From: Halomonas getboli
GTDB taxonomy: Bacteria; Pseudomonadota; Gammaproteobacteria; Pseudomonadales; Halomonadaceae
DNA length: 64,000 nucleotides
Assembly: GCF_023094245.1 (NCBI RefSeq)
Contig: NZ_JALMEW010000006.1
Location: forward strand, 1 to 64,000
Direction of reading: 5' to 3'
Under the pieces are notes generated by a model, which had not been told where the DNA came from, searched no databases, and worked only from the letters and a program-made list of their open reading frames with translations. Position numbers and translations under genes: made by a program. The first letter of the stretch is position 1. The number at the start of each line of letters is the position of its first letter. Shown one piece after another: positions 46,605 through 57,887 of this stretch.

Positions 46605-48362
46605 ATGCACGTTTTATCGAGCGCTCCAAGCCTCTTGGCAGTCCTGCGATCGGCCATTCTGGTGTCGCTATGCCTGACCACCAGGCCTGTCGTCGCGCAG
46701 GCCGAGCAAGGCACGGCCGGAGAGTCCGGTCGCAACGACAACGTGATCGTGGTCGGCGGCGACCACTACCACCCGCCCTATGAGTTCCTCGACGAGGAAG
46801 GTCGCCCCGCTGGCTACGACGTCGAGCTGACCCGGGCCATCGCCGAGGTGATGGGCATCGAGGTGCGTATCGAGCTGGGCCCCTGGAGCGAGATGCGCCA
46901 CAAGCTGGAAACCGGCGAGATCGACGCCCTGGAGGGCATGTCCTACTCCCAGGCTCGCGACGACAGCTTCGACTTCGCCCCGCCCCACGCCATCGTCCAC
47001 CAATCGATCTTCGCCCGCCGCGGCACGCCGCCCGTGGAACGCCTGGAGGAGCTGCGCGGCAAGGAGGTCATCGTCCAGCGCGGCGACATCATGCAGGACC
47101 TGCTGCTCGAGCGGGACGTGGGCGCCGAGCTGTTCACCACCGACACCCATGCCGACGCGCTGCGCGCCCTCGCCGCCGGTCAGCACGACTACGCCCTGGT
47201 GGCCAATCTCCCGGCGCTGTACCTCAGCCGCGAACTCGGGCTGACCAACCTGGTGCCGGTCGCCCGCCCCTTCTCGCTGCGCTACGGCTATGCGGTGAAG
47301 GAAGGCAACGCCGACGTGCTCGCACAGTTCAGCGAAGGGCTGGCCATTCTCAAGAACACCGGCCGCCACCAGGCCATCTACGACAAGTGGCTGGGTCCGC
47401 TGGAGCAGGGAGAGGGGCTGCCGTGGAAGCGGCTTGGCATGATCGGCGCCATCGCCTCGGCGCTGCTGCTGCTGATCCTGGGCGGCATCGTGATCTGGAA
47501 TCGCCTGCTCAAGCGCGAGGTGGCGAGCCGCACCGAGGAGCTGCGCCGCCAGCAGCAGCAGCTGATCCAGGCCGACAAGATGTCCTCGCTCGGCGTGCTG
47601 GTCTCCGGTGTCGCCCACGAGATCAACAACCCCAGCGGCCTGCTGCTGCTGAACCTGCCGGTGCTGCGGGATGCCTACGACGATGCCCGGCCCATTCTCG
47701 AGGCCCACTATCGCGAGCACGGCGACTTCCCGTTCGGCGGCCTGCCCTACTCGCGCATGCGTGACGAGGTGCCCTCGATGCTCGACGAGATGCTGGAAGG
47801 CACCCGGCGCATCAAGCGCATCGTCGGCGATCTCAAGGACTTCGCCCGCCAGGGCAGCCGCGATCTCGGCGAGCGCCTCGACCTCGACGAGGTGGTGCAG
47901 ACCGCGGTGCGCCTGGTCGACAACTCGATCCGCCAGGCCACCGACCGCTTCGAGGCGCACTATGCGGGCGACCTGCCCGCCGTGCGAGGCAATGCCCAGC
48001 GCATCGAGCAGGTGGTGATCAACCTGGTGCTGAACGCCTGCCAGGCCCTCGAGAGCCGCGACCAGGGCATCCGCCTGACCACCCGCCACCTGCCCGGCGA
48101 CGGAGCCGTGGCCCTGGAAGTGCGCGACGAGGGGCGAGGCATCGATCCCGAGGCACTCTCCCGGCTGACCGATCCCTTCTTCACCACCCGGCGCGAGGAC
48201 GGCGGCACCGGCCTGGGGCTGTCGGTCTCGGCCGGCATCGTCCGCGAGCATGACGGCGACCTGGCCTTCGCCTCGCGCCCCGGCGAGGGCACCACCGTCA
48301 CCCTGACGCTGCCCGTGGCCCCGGCCGACGGCGCTGCCGATTCCCATCAGGACGAGCGATGA
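46605..48362 (+). CDS. Sensor histidine kinase with periplasmic amino-acid-binding (SBP type 3) domain
   Basis: This 585-residue kinase starts with a signal peptide (about 1-32). A periplasmic solute-binding type 3 domain (about 46-265) contains HYHPPYEFLDEEGRPAGYDV and a C-terminal YDKWLG. One membrane helix (278-298) leads to a coiled linker and a kinase core. The phosphorylated residue is H338 in GVAHEINNP. The ATPase has the N-box QVVINLVLNACQAL and G-boxes DEGRGID and GGTGLGLSV. There is no PAS domain. Type 3 binding domains usually bind polar amino acids. With an AGCS symporter and glutaminase downstream, glutamine or glutamate is the likely signal (inference). The start has only a weak ribosome site. 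It overlaps the regulator gene by four bases. Confidence 0.93.
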   Translation: MHVLSSAPSLLAVLRSAILVSLCLTTRPVVAQAEQGTAGESGRNDNVIVVGGDHYHPPYEFLDEEGRPAGYDVELTRAIAEVMGIEVRIELGPWSEMRHKLETGEIDALEGMSYSQARDDSFDFAPPHAIVHQSIFARRGTPPVERLEELRGKEVIVQRGDIMQDLLLERDVGAELFTTDTHADALRALAAGQHDYALVANLPALYLSRELGLTNLVPVARPFSLRYGYAVKEGNADVLAQFSEGLAILKNTGRHQAIYDKWLGPLEQGEGLPWKRLGMIGAIASALLLLILGGIVIWNRLLKREVASRTEELRRQQQQLIQADKMSSLGVLVSGVAHEINNPSGLLLLNLPVLRDAYDDARPILEAHYREHGDFPFGGLPYSRMRDEVPSMLDEMLEGTRRIKRIVGDLKDFARQGSRDLGERLDLDEVVQTAVRLVDNSIRQATDRFEAHYAGDLPAVRGNAQRIEQVVINLVLNACQALESRDQGIRLTTRHLPGDGAVALEVRDEGRGIDPEALSRLTDPFFTTRREDGGTGLGLSVSAGIVREHDGDLAFASRPGEGTTVTLTLPVAPADGAADSHQDER

Positions 48363-49789
48363 GCATGAACCTCTATCCCGCCTTCGGCCTGCTGCTGGTC
48401 GACGACGAGCCTTCCTTCCTGCGCAGCCTGAGCATCGCCCTGGAGCGCAGCGGCGGCATCAACCATCTTCATCGCTGCCAGGACAGCCGCCAGGTGATGG
48501 ACATCCTGGCGCGGGAGAACATCGGCCTGGTGACGCTGGACCTCACCATGCCCCACCTGTCGGGGGAGGCCCTGCTGCGCCGGATCGTCGAGGAACACCC
48601 CGACGTCGGCGTGATCGTGATCAGCGGCCTGAACCAGGTGGAGACCGCCGTCGACTGCATCAAGCACGGGGCCTTCGACTACTTCGTCAAGACCGACGAG
48701 CAGAGCCGGCTGATCGAGGGCATCAAGCGGGCCATCCGCCTGCAGGAGCTGCGCCAGGAAAACCAGGAGCTGCGGCGCCGCTTCCTCAACGACACCCTGG
48801 AACATCCCGAGGCGTTCGCCGACATCGTCACCGACGACAAGGGCATGCGCTCGGTCTTCCAGTACCTCGAGTCGGTGGCCCCGAGCGGCCAGCCGCTGCT
48901 GATCGGCGGGGAGAGCGGCGTCGGCAAGGAACTGATCGCCCGGGCGACCCATGCCCTGAGCGGTCGGCCCGGGCCGCTGGTCTGCGTCAATGCGGCGGGG
49001 CTCGACGACGGCGTGTTTGCCGACACCCTCTTCGGGCACGAGAAGGGCGCCTTCACCGGGGCCGACCGCCCACGCGCCGGGATGGTCGAGCAGGCCGCGG
49101 ACGGCACCCTGTTCCTCGACGAGATCGGCGACCTGAACCCGGCCTCCCAGGTCAAGCTGCTGCGCCTGCTGCAGGAGGGGGAGTACTATCCGCTGGGCAG
49201 CGACCGGCCCAAGCGGGCGCGGGTGCGCATCGTGGTGGCGACGCATCACGACCTCGAGGCACGCCAGCGGGCCGGGGACTTCCGCAAGGACCTCTACTAC
49301 CGGCTGCGCACCCACCAGGTGTGGATCCCGCCGCTGCGCCAGCGCCGCGGCGACATCCCGCTGCTGCTGGACCACTTCCTCGCCGAAGCTGCCGACGAGC
49401 TCGACAAGCCGCGGCCGACCTACCCCCCCGAGCTGCCGGTACTGCTGGCCAACCATCCCTTCCCCGGCAACGTGCGCGAACTGCGCGCCATGGCCTATGA
49501 CGCCATGAGCGTCCACCGCTCGCGGACGCTGTCCATGGAGGTGTTCCGGCGCGCCATCGATCCGGGACGCACGGTTCCCGAACCATCGAAAGTCGTTGCA
49601 GAACGCCACGTCTTCGCCCCGGACGAGCCCCTGCCGACGCTGCACGAGGTCGCCGACCTGCTGGTCCGAGAGGCCATGCGCCGGGCCGAGGGCAACCAGT
49701 CGATCGCCTCGCGGCTGCTGGGCATCTCCCAGCCGGCGCTGAGCAAGCGACTGAAGAAGCTGCGCGAAGCGGGGCCGGAAGCCCTATAA
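48359..49789 (+). CDS. NtrC-family sigma-54-dependent response regulator
   Basis: This 476-residue regulator has a receiver domain (about 8-125) with phospho-acceptor D61 in TLDLTMP. The AAA+ domain has the Walker A GESGVGK (184-190), the sigma-54 contact loop GAFTGA (230-235), the Walker B LFLDEIGD and an R-finger region. A Fis-type helix-turn-helix (about 440-470, NQSIASRLLGISQPALSKRL) ends the protein. It is translationally coupled to the kinase. A perfect sigma-54 promoter lies downstream of its stop codon, in front of the symporter gene, and repeated GGTTATA motifs nearby are candidate binding sites. Confidence 0.95.
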   Translation: MSMNLYPAFGLLLVDDEPSFLRSLSIALERSGGINHLHRCQDSRQVMDILARENIGLVTLDLTMPHLSGEALLRRIVEEHPDVGVIVISGLNQVETAVDCIKHGAFDYFVKTDEQSRLIEGIKRAIRLQELRQENQELRRRFLNDTLEHPEAFADIVTDDKGMRSVFQYLESVAPSGQPLLIGGESGVGKELIARATHALSGRPGPLVCVNAAGLDDGVFADTLFGHEKGAFTGADRPRAGMVEQAADGTLFLDEIGDLNPASQVKLLRLLQEGEYYPLGSDRPKRARVRIVVATHHDLEARQRAGDFRKDLYYRLRTHQVWIPPLRQRRGDIPLLLDHFLAEAADELDKPRPTYPPELPVLLANHPFPGNVRELRAMAYDAMSVHRSRTLSMEVFRRAIDPGRTVPEPSKVVAERHVFAPDEPLPTLHEVADLLVREAMRRAEGNQSIASRLLGISQPALSKRLKKLREAGPEAL

Positions 49790-49890
49790 CCTCACGGCGA
49801 CCATAACCCTGGTTATAACCGAAAAAATCGCTTTTATTTCATACACTTGACTAAATCATCCAGCCCTGGCCGAGCCGGAGGTTATAGCCC
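49781..49890. promoter_or_regulatory. Candidate enhancer sites for the NtrC-type regulator
   Basis: Three copies of a GGTTATA core lie upstream of the sigma-54 promoter. GAGGTTATAG occurs on the minus strand at 49784-49793, overlapping the regulator stop codon. The perfect palindrome GGTTATAACC is at 49811-49820, and GAGGTTATAG is on the plus strand at 49879-49888. They lie about 80-185 bases before the promoter, a normal distance for upstream activating sequences. Confidence 0.6.
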
Positions 49891-49966
49891 TTCGCCGCCG
49901 CCACCCCTGACCGGCATCGCTATAAAATCCATAAAGATCAGTTGATTGTGAAAAAAAACAGTCGAC

Positions 49967-49982
49967 TGGCACGCGTCTTGCT
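49967..49982 (+). promoter_or_regulatory. Sigma-54 (RpoN) promoter of the AGCS symporter gene
   Basis: TGGCACG, four bases, TTGCT is a perfect match to the -24/-12 consensus TGGCACG-N4-TTGCW. The invariant GG is at 49968-49969 and GC at 49980-49981, ten bases apart as required. Transcription would start near 49993. Confidence 0.93.
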
Positions 49983-49992
49983 CCGGATAGGC

Positions 49993-50013
49993 GGATTCCC
50001 CCGACGGGAATCC
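49993..50013 (+). other. Hairpin at the predicted 5' end of the symporter mRNA
   Basis: GGATTCCC-CCGAC-GGGAATCC is a perfect 8-bp stem that starts at the expected transcription start. An overlapping alternative stem (GGAAT 50007-50011 with ATTCC 50019-50023) is also possible. A terminal hairpin may protect the mRNA; a switching role is speculative. Confidence 0.5.
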
Positions 50014-50126
50014 TCCCAATTCCAAAAGCAAGAGGTTCGACGACCGATGCCAACAACAATGAAGACGGCCGCCATGGCCACGACCGCACCCCGCAGCTCC
50101 CAGGGCACGCAGCCGGGAGGTGCACA

Positions 50127-51593
<1,467 letters not shown>

Positions 51594-51610
51594 CGACCCT
51601 CCCCCGAGCG

Positions 51611-51650
51611 CGACGGCCCGGCCGCGGCACCTGCCGCCGCCGGGCCGTCG
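51611..51650 (+). terminator. Large GC hairpin between symporter and glutaminase genes
   Basis: CGACGGCCCGGC (51611-51622) pairs with GCCGGGCCGTCG (51639-51650). After one C-C mismatch, GCGGC pairs with GCCGC around a 4-base loop, giving 17 pairs in total. No T-run follows. It could partly terminate transcription or stabilise the upstream mRNA, making glutaminase expression lower than symporter expression. Confidence 0.55.
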
Positions 51651-51689
51651 CGTCCCGGTGCCCCTCGAGACGACCATTGGAGAGACGTC

Positions 51690-52643
51690 ATGGAAACCAT
51701 GCAGCAATGGGTGGAGAGCCTGGAACGACGGGCCAGAGCCCGCCTGGGCATCGGTCGCGTCGCCGACTATATTCCGGCGCTGGCGGAGCAGGATCCCGAT
51801 CGCTTCGGCATCGCGCTCTGCAGCAATCAGGGCGCTATCTACCACGCCGGCGAGGCGCAGACGCCCTTCTCGATCCAGAGCATCGCCAAGGTGCTGCTCT
51901 TGACTCTGGCCCTGCGGGTCCAGGGCGACGCGCTCTGGACCCGCGTGGGCCGAAACCCCTCGGGCATGCCTTTCAATTCCCTGGCTCAGCTGGAGGCCGA
52001 GGGCGGCAAGCCTCGTAATCCCTTCATCAACGCCGGCGCCATCGCCGTGACCGATCGTCTGGTCGGCGCCTTCGCTACGCCCTCGAAGCATCTGCGTGAC
52101 GTCGCCCGGCGACTGTCCGGCAACCCGAAGATCCACATTGACGAGAACGTACAGGCCTCGGAGTGGCAGCATCGTGCCCGCAACGCCGCCATGGCCTATC
52201 TGATGCAGGCCTTCGGCCATCTCGACAACGACGTGGACACCGTGCTGCAGACCTATTTCTCCTGTTGCGCGCTGTCCATGAGCTGCGTCGACCTCGCTCG
52301 CGCCTTCAACTTCCTGGCCGCCGAGGGCCATGCCCTGTCGCTTGGCGAGCGCTTCGTCAGCCCCGACCTTGCACGTCGGATCAATGCACTGCTGTTCACC
52401 TGTGGGATGTATGACGCGGCGGGAGACTTCGCCTACCGCACCGGCCTGCCCGCCAAGAGCGGCGTCGGAGGTGGCATCGTCGCCATCGTGCCCGGCCGTT
52501 TCTCGATCTGCGCCTGGTCGCCGGCGCTGGATGAGCGCGGCAACTCGGTGGCCGCCCAGCATGTCCTCGAACTGCTCGCCGACGACCTCGGGCGCTGGTC
52601 CAGAGCCATCCCCAGCGACAGTATGACGATAATGAACATATAG
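51690..52643 (+). CDS. glsA: Glutaminase A
   Basis: This 317-residue serine-dependent, beta-lactamase-fold glutaminase converts glutamine to glutamate and ammonia. The catalytic S-x-x-K is S64-I-A-K67 in TPFSIQSIAKV. Other family motifs are PRNPFINAGAIAV and the C-terminal AKSGVGGGIVAIVPG. There is no signal peptide, so it acts in the cytoplasm after glutamine uptake. GGAGAG lies five bases before the ATG. The final residues (SDSMTIMNI) come from AT-rich DNA at the gene end. Confidence 0.95.
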   Translation: METMQQWVESLERRARARLGIGRVADYIPALAEQDPDRFGIALCSNQGAIYHAGEAQTPFSIQSIAKVLLLTLALRVQGDALWTRVGRNPSGMPFNSLAQLEAEGGKPRNPFINAGAIAVTDRLVGAFATPSKHLRDVARRLSGNPKIHIDENVQASEWQHRARNAAMAYLMQAFGHLDNDVDTVLQTYFSCCALSMSCVDLARAFNFLAAEGHALSLGERFVSPDLARRINALLFTCGMYDAAGDFAYRTGLPAKSGVGGGIVAIVPGRFSICAWSPALDERGNSVAAQHVLELLADDLGRWSRAIPSDSMTIMNI

Positions 52644-52770
52644 TTTTATTACGTTCAAAAGACCGAAAGACACGCCAAATTAGCGCCCAAACTTAGACTT
52701 TGGTCGCAAAAAAAGAGTAAAATTCCTGGCTTCACTCGACCCATATCGGGCGCTGCCCAGGAGGTTCGCC

Positions 52771-53967
52771 ATGTCGACCATCCCGTCCGGCGCCACCGCG
52801 CGCCATCCCCGCCTGGCCGAACTGGCGCTGGCCCTTGGCGGCTTCGGCATCGGCACCAGCGAATTCGTGATCATGGGCCTGCTGGAGCGGGTCGCCGGCG
52901 ATCTGCAGGTCGCCTCGGCCGATGTCGGCTACGCCATTTCCAGCTACGCGCTGGGCGTGGTGGTCGGTGCGCCGCTGATCTCTGCGCTGGCCGCCCGGGT
53001 GCCGCGCCGCACCCTGCTGATCGTGCTGATGCTGGTGTTCGCCGTGGGCAACGTCGCCAGCGCCATGGCCACCTCGTTCTGGCCGTTCGTCGGGCTGCGC
53101 TTCCTGGCCGGCCTGCCCCACGGCGCCTACTTCGGCGTCGCCGCCCTGGTGGCGGCCAATGCGGTCCCCGTCGAGCAGCGCGCCCAGGCGGTGAGCCGGG
53201 TGATGCTGGGCCTGACCACCGCCATCCTGGTCGGCGCGCCGCTGGCCACCTGGGCGGGTCAGTGGCTGGGCTGGCAGAGCGCTTTCATGGGCGTCGGCGC
53301 CATCGCCCTGACCACCGCCGCGCTGATCCGCCTGTGGGTGCCGAGCCAGCCTCACGACCCCAACGCCAGCCCCAGGCGCGAGCTCTCGGCGCTGGTCAAG
53401 CAGCGCGTGCTGTTCACCCTGGGCGTGGCCAGCATCGGTTTCGGCGGCATGTTTGCGGTGTTCAGCTACGTGGTGCCGACCCTGTCCGCCCAGGCCGGCA
53501 TGCGCGAATCGGTGGGCCCCTGGGTGCTGACGATCTTCGGCGTCGGCACCATCCTCGGCAACCTGGTCGGCGCCCGCCTGGCGGACAGGAACCTGCTCAA
53601 GGCCATTCCCCGCATCCTGCTGTGGTGCCTGGTGGTGCAGACGGGCTTCTTCTTCGCCGCCAACCACCTGATCAGCGGCCTGCTGTTCGTCGGCCTGGTG
53701 GGCACCAGCATGGCACTGGGGCCGGCGCTGCAGACCCGGCTGATGGACGTCGCCGGCGATGCCCAGACCATGGCCGCCTCGATGAACCACGCCGCCTTCA
53801 ACTCCGCCAACGCCCTGGGCGCCTGGCTGGCCGCGGTGGTGATCAAGGGCGGCGCGCCCTGGTCCGCCAGCGGCCTGGTCGGTGCCATGCTGGCCCTCGG
53901 CGGGCTGGTGATGTTCTTCACCGGCCGCTATATGGAGCGCCGGGAGGCCAGGGCCGCCGCGGCCTGA
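52771..53967 (+). CDS. MFS transporter, AraJ/drug-efflux (DHA1) type
   Basis: This 398-residue protein has 12 hydrophobic segments and a start typical of the AraJ-like group ([20 protein letters not shown]). The motif VPRRTLL after the second helix and [17 protein letters not shown] in the fourth are also seen in that group. Members export sugars, drugs or amino acid derivatives, so the substrate is unknown. AGGAGG precedes the ATG by six bases. The 127-bp upstream gap is AT-rich and should hold its own promoter. Confidence 0.88.
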   Translation: MSTIPSGATARHPRLAELALALGGFGIGTSEFVIMGLLERVAGDLQVASADVGYAISSYALGVVVGAPLISALAARVPRRTLLIVLMLVFAVGNVASAMATSFWPFVGLRFLAGLPHGAYFGVAALVAANAVPVEQRAQAVSRVMLGLTTAILVGAPLATWAGQWLGWQSAFMGVGAIALTTAALIRLWVPSQPHDPNASPRRELSALVKQRVLFTLGVASIGFGGMFAVFSYVVPTLSAQAGMRESVGPWVLTIFGVGTILGNLVGARLADRNLLKAIPRILLWCLVVQTGFFFAANHLISGLLFVGLVGTSMALGPALQTRLMDVAGDAQTMAASMNHAAFNSANALGAWLAAVVIKGGAPWSASGLVGAMLALGGLVMFFTGRYMERREARAAAA

Positions 53968-54047
53968 GGCCCAAGGCTGGGGCACGGGCACGAAGTGTGC
54001 GATACTTCGCGCCCTCCTCCGCAGCCGTCGATATCGCAGGATCCGTC

Positions 54048-54662
54048 ATGCCCCAAGGTACGCTGTTCATCGTTTCCGCCCCCTCCGGCGCCGGCAAGAC
54101 CAGCCTGGTGCGCGAACTGATCGAGAGCCTCGACGGCATCCAGGTCTCGGTCTCGCACACCACCCGACCGCGCCGCGAGGGTGAGGTGGACGGCGTGAAC
54201 TATCACTTCGTCGATCCGGCCGAGTTCGAGCGCATGATCGCCGAAGGCGATTTCTTCGAGCATGCCAAGGTATTCGACAACTACTACGGCACCTCGCGGC
54301 GCGCCGTGGAGGAGCTGCTGGCCGCCGGCCAGGACGTGATCCTGGAGATCGACTGGCAGGGCGCGCGCCAGGTCCGCGAGCAGCTGCCCCAGACGGTGTC
54401 GATCTTCATCCTGCCGCCCTCGCGGGAGGAGCTGGAGCGCCGGCTGTCCGGCCGCGGCACCGACGAGCACGCCGTCGTCGCCTCCCGCATGCGCGAGGCC
54501 GTCAGCGAGATGTCGCACTACGACGAGTACGACTACGTGGTGATCAACGACGACTTCACCACCGCCGAACGCGAGCTGCAGTCGCTGGTCGTCGCCCGGC
54601 GTCTGACCGCCGAGCGCACCCGCGAACGCCACGCGCCGCTGCTGGCGGCGCTGCTCTCCTGA
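54048..54662 (+). CDS. gmk: Guanylate kinase
   Basis: Gmk (204 residues) phosphorylates GMP to GDP. The P-loop [11 protein letters not shown], the GMP-binding segment [20 protein letters not shown] and the catalytic-lid Arg residues are present. The ATG at 54048 has AGGA six bases upstream. It begins the conserved gmk-rpoZ-spoT series. Confidence 0.97.
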   Translation: MPQGTLFIVSAPSGAGKTSLVRELIESLDGIQVSVSHTTRPRREGEVDGVNYHFVDPAEFERMIAEGDFFEHAKVFDNYYGTSRRAVEELLAAGQDVILEIDWQGARQVREQLPQTVSIFILPPSREELERRLSGRGTDEHAVVASRMREAVSEMSHYDEYDYVVINDDFTTAERELQSLVVARRLTAERTRERHAPLLAALLS

Positions 54663-54677
54663 GCGCGGCAGCGGCGC

Positions 54678-54707
54678 TTGTCAGGCGAGCGGGGCGTCGA
54701 GTAATCT
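54678..54707 (+). promoter_or_regulatory. Candidate sigma-70 promoter of rpoZ-spoT
   Basis: TTGTCA and TAATCT hexamers are separated by 18 bases in the gmk-rpoZ gap. They match the sigma-70 consensus at five of six and four of six positions respectively. It would give a leader of about 75 bases. Confidence 0.5.
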
Positions 54708-54788
54708 AACCCCTCTATTCATCGGTGAATCCCCGGGGCGCAAAGGCGCCGGCCGGGGCTTTGCCCGTCAGCATTCAGGAAGGCATCC

Positions 54789-55052
54789 ATGGCGCGTGTT
54801 ACCGTCGAAGACTGTCTGGAAAACGTCGAAAATCGCTTCAAGCTGGTGATGATCTCCACCCAGCGCGCTCGCCAGCTGGCCCGCGGCTCCCGCGATGCCC
54901 TGCTGCCCTGGGAAAACGACAAGCCCACCGTGATGGCGCTGCGCGAGATCGCCGACGGCCTGGTCGACTCCAGCGTGCTGGACGAGCCGATCGAGGCCGC
55001 CCCGGTGCGTCCGCGCCCCGAGAGCGAGCCGGGCATCCCCGCCGAGGAGTGA
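54789..55052 (+). CDS. rpoZ: RNA polymerase omega subunit
   Basis: Omega (87 residues) stabilises the beta-prime subunit and forms part of a ppGpp-binding site. The sequence [20 protein letters not shown] followed by STQRARQL and [13 protein letters not shown] is canonical. Position just before spoT is the standard one. AGGA lies eight bases upstream. Confidence 0.98.
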   Translation: MARVTVEDCLENVENRFKLVMISTQRARQLARGSRDALLPWENDKPTVMALREIADGLVDSSVLDEPIEAAPVRPRPESEPGIPAEE

Positions 55053-55106
55053 TGCCGGCGTCGCCGCCATCCGACCGGCCATCACGTAACCTTCAGGGCA
55101 CGCCGC

Positions 55107-57239
55107 ATGTTCACCATCGATGACCTGGCCGACCGCCTCGGCGGCTACCTTCCCCAGGACGAGATCCAGCAGGTCAAGCGTGCCTTCTACTACGCCGAGC
55201 AGGCCCACGACGGCCAGCGACGTCGCTCCGGCGAGCCCTATGTGACCCATCCCCTGGCGGTGGCCAACATCCTGGCCAACATGCACATGGACCATCAGAG
55301 CCTGATGGCCGCCATGCTGCATGACGTCATCGAGGACACCGGCGTCTCCAAGCAGGCCCTGGGCGCGCAGTTCGGCGAGGCCGTGGCGGAGCTGGTCGAC
55401 GGCGTCTCGAAGCTGACCCAGATCACCTTCGAGGACAAGGCGGTCGCCCAGGCCGAGAACTTCCAGAAGATGGTGATGGCGATGTCCCGGGACATCCGGG
55501 TGATCATCGTCAAGCTGGCCGACCGGCTGCACAACATGCGTACCCTGGGCGCGCTGCGCCCGGAGAAGAAGCGCCGCATCGCGCGCGAGACGCTGGAGAT
55601 CTACGCCCGCATCGCCAACCGGCTGGGCATCAACACCATCCGCGTCGAGCTCGAGGACCTGTCCTTCCAGGCGATCCACCCGATGCGCGCCGAGCGCATC
55701 AAGCGCGCCGTGGCCAGCGCCCGCGGTCATCGCCGCTCGGCGATCCGCCAGGTCCAGGACACCCTGCAGAACAGCCTCGACGAGGAAGGCCTGACCGGCT
55801 CGGTGATGGGCCGCCAGAAGCACCTGCTGTCGATCTACCGCAAGATGCGCGACCAGAAGAAGTCGTTCGCCGAGATCATGGACGTGTTCGGCTTCCGCAT
55901 CATCACCGACGACGTCGACAGCTGCTATCGCATCCTCGGCATGGTGCACAACCTCTACAAGCCGGTGCCCGGGCGCTTCAAGGACTACATCGCCATCCCC
56001 AAGGCCAACGGCTACCAGAGCCTGCATACCACGCTGTTCGGCAGCGGCGGCATGCCCATCGAGGTGCAGATCCGCACCCGCGAGATGGAGGCCATGGCCA
56101 ACAACGGCATCGCCGCCCACTGGCTATACAAGGCCGGCCAGACCGATCACCCGATCGCCGAGGGCAGCCACGCCCGGGCCCGCTCCTGGATCAAGGGCCT
56201 GCTCGAGATGCAGCGCCACGCCGGCGACTCGCTGGAGTTCATCGAGCACGTCAAGAACGACCTGTTCCCCGACGATATCTACGTGTTCACGCCCAAGGGC
56301 GACATCATGGAGCTGCCTCAGGGCGCCACGGTGATCGACTTCGCCTACAGCGTGCACACCGACATCGGCAACAGCTGCATCGCCTGCCGCATCGACCGCC
56401 ATCTGGCGCCGCTCTCCACCCGGCTCGAGAGCGGCCAGACGCTGGAGATCATCACCGCCCCCGGCGCCAAGCCCAGCCTGGCCTGGCTCAACGTGGTGGT
56501 CACCGCCAAGGCGCGTTCGGCCATTCGCCACGCGCTCAAGCACCAGCAGCACACCGAGGCCGTGCAGCTCGGTCGCCGGCTGCTCAACAAGGCGCTGGCG
56601 GAGTTCGAGACCAGTCTCGAGGAGCTGCCCGGCGGGCCGATGGCCACGCTGCTGGCCGAGCTCGAGCTGAAGAATCAGGACACCCTGCTGGAATCGATCG
56701 GCCTGGGCACCCGGGTCGCCCACGTGGCCGCCCGGCGCCTGGTCGACCTACACCACGGCGAGCAGCTGCCGACCGCGGAGGGCTCGCACCAGCAGGGGCC
56801 GATCGTGATCAGCGGCGCCGAGGGCATGGTGATCAAGTTCGCCCGCTGCTGTCATCCGCTGCCCGGCGACCCGGTCATCGGCCACCTCTCGGTGGGCAAG
56901 GGCATCGTCGTGCACCGCACCGAGTGCCGTAACCTGGCCGAGCTGAAGAGCGATCCGGACAAGCTGTTCGCCCTCGAATGGTCCAATCAGGCCGACGAGG
57001 ACTTCCCGGTGCCGCTGCGCCTGGAGATCGAGAGCCGCCGCGGGCTGGTGGCGGAGCTGGCCAGCCTGGTCACCGACGCCGACGCCAACATCGAGCGCAT
57101 CGGCATCGAGGAGCGCGACGCCCGGCTGTCGATCGTCAACCTGACCCTGTCGGTGCGCAACCGCGTGCACCTGGCGCGCATCATCAAGCGCCTGCGCAAC
57201 CTGTCCCACGTCGGCAAGATCACCCGCCTGGGCAATTGA
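55107..57239 (+). CDS. spoT: Bifunctional (p)ppGpp synthetase/hydrolase SpoT
   Basis: SpoT (710 residues) controls the stringent response alarmone. The hydrolase HD domain is intact ([10 protein letters not shown]72-D73). The synthetase domain contains [20 protein letters not shown], whose RFKD belongs to the RxKD class of bifunctional enzymes rather than the ExDD class of RelA. A TGS domain (about 390-450, starting [20 protein letters not shown]), a helical region and a C-terminal ACT domain (about 630-705) follow. Full length and no truncation. Confidence 0.97.
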   Translation: MFTIDDLADRLGGYLPQDEIQQVKRAFYYAEQAHDGQRRRSGEPYVTHPLAVANILANMHMDHQSLMAAMLHDVIEDTGVSKQALGAQFGEAVAELVDGVSKLTQITFEDKAVAQAENFQKMVMAMSRDIRVIIVKLADRLHNMRTLGALRPEKKRRIARETLEIYARIANRLGINTIRVELEDLSFQAIHPMRAERIKRAVASARGHRRSAIRQVQDTLQNSLDEEGLTGSVMGRQKHLLSIYRKMRDQKKSFAEIMDVFGFRIITDDVDSCYRILGMVHNLYKPVPGRFKDYIAIPKANGYQSLHTTLFGSGGMPIEVQIRTREMEAMANNGIAAHWLYKAGQTDHPIAEGSHARARSWIKGLLEMQRHAGDSLEFIEHVKNDLFPDDIYVFTPKGDIMELPQGATVIDFAYSVHTDIGNSCIACRIDRHLAPLSTRLESGQTLEIITAPGAKPSLAWLNVVVTAKARSAIRHALKHQQHTEAVQLGRRLLNKALAEFETSLEELPGGPMATLLAELELKNQDTLLESIGLGTRVAHVAARRLVDLHHGEQLPTAEGSHQQGPIVISGAEGMVIKFARCCHPLPGDPVIGHLSVGKGIVVHRTECRNLAELKSDPDKLFALEWSNQADEDFPVPLRLEIESRRGLVAELASLVTDADANIERIGIEERDARLSIVNLTLSVRNRVHLARIIKRLRNLSHVGKITRLGN

Positions 57240-57331
57240 GTCTCAGCGCCCTCACCCGTCGCGGTCGCGGCGGGCGGGGGCGCCGTCATTGGACACTTCC
57301 CGATCATCGCCAACAACACATGGAGCACACC

Positions 57332-57721
57332 ATGAGCAACAAGGCCGTCATCAACACCGACCAGGCGCCCGCCGCCATCGGCCCTTACTCCCAGGCCATC
57401 AAGGCCGGCAACACCGTCTACATGTCCGGCCAGATCCCGCTGGACCCGGCCACCATGGAGATCGTCTCCGACGACTTCGAGGCCCAGGCCCGCCAGGTCT
57501 TCGCCAACCTGAAGGCCGTCGCCGAGGAGGCCGCCGGCGGCCTCAAGGACGTGGTCAAGCTGAACCTCTACCTGGTGGATCTGGACAACTTCGCCATCGT
57601 CAACGGCATCATGGAGGAGTTCTTCGATGCGCCCTATCCGGCCCGCGCCGCCGTCGGCGTCAAGGCCCTGCCCAAGGGCAGCCAGGTCGAGGCGGAAGCC
57701 GTGCTGGTCATCGGCGACTGA
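57332..57721 (+). CDS. ridA: Reactive enamine/imine deaminase RidA
   Basis: RidA (129 residues) hydrolyses reactive imines such as 2-aminoacrylate. Signatures are [30 protein letters not shown] and the C-terminal [20 protein letters not shown] with the substrate-binding Arg. GGAG lies seven bases upstream of the ATG. It follows spoT, as in pseudomonads. Confidence 0.96.
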   Translation: MSNKAVINTDQAPAAIGPYSQAIKAGNTVYMSGQIPLDPATMEIVSDDFEAQARQVFANLKAVAEEAAGGLKDVVKLNLYLVDLDNFAIVNGIMEEFFDAPYPARAAVGVKALPKGSQVEAEAVLVIGD

Positions 57722-57887
57722 TGGCGCTTCCCCGGCCGAGAACAGAGGAAGGCCGGCGACAAGCTTTCGCGAGGGCGCTGTGAACCCATCCCTGGGCGCT
57801 ACCGACGCCATCCCTGGCGTAGGACCCTCGCTACATCTTGCCGCCGGCCATCAGACTCTCGAGGTCGGGCAAGCTGTCTGAGGCACC

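Larger units (their letters stand above)
49790..50126 (+). promoter_or_regulatory. Intergenic region controlling the symporter
   Basis: This 337-bp gap has no convincing gene. It contains the GGTTATA motifs, an AT-rich stretch (49821-49860) with A/T runs suited to DNA bending, an A8 tract (49951-49958) and the sigma-54 promoter (49967-49982). The predicted leader RNA of about 134 nucleotides starts with a hairpin. It also contains AACAACAA at 50052-50059, which fits the Hfq/Crc motif AANAANAA. Confidence 0.7.
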
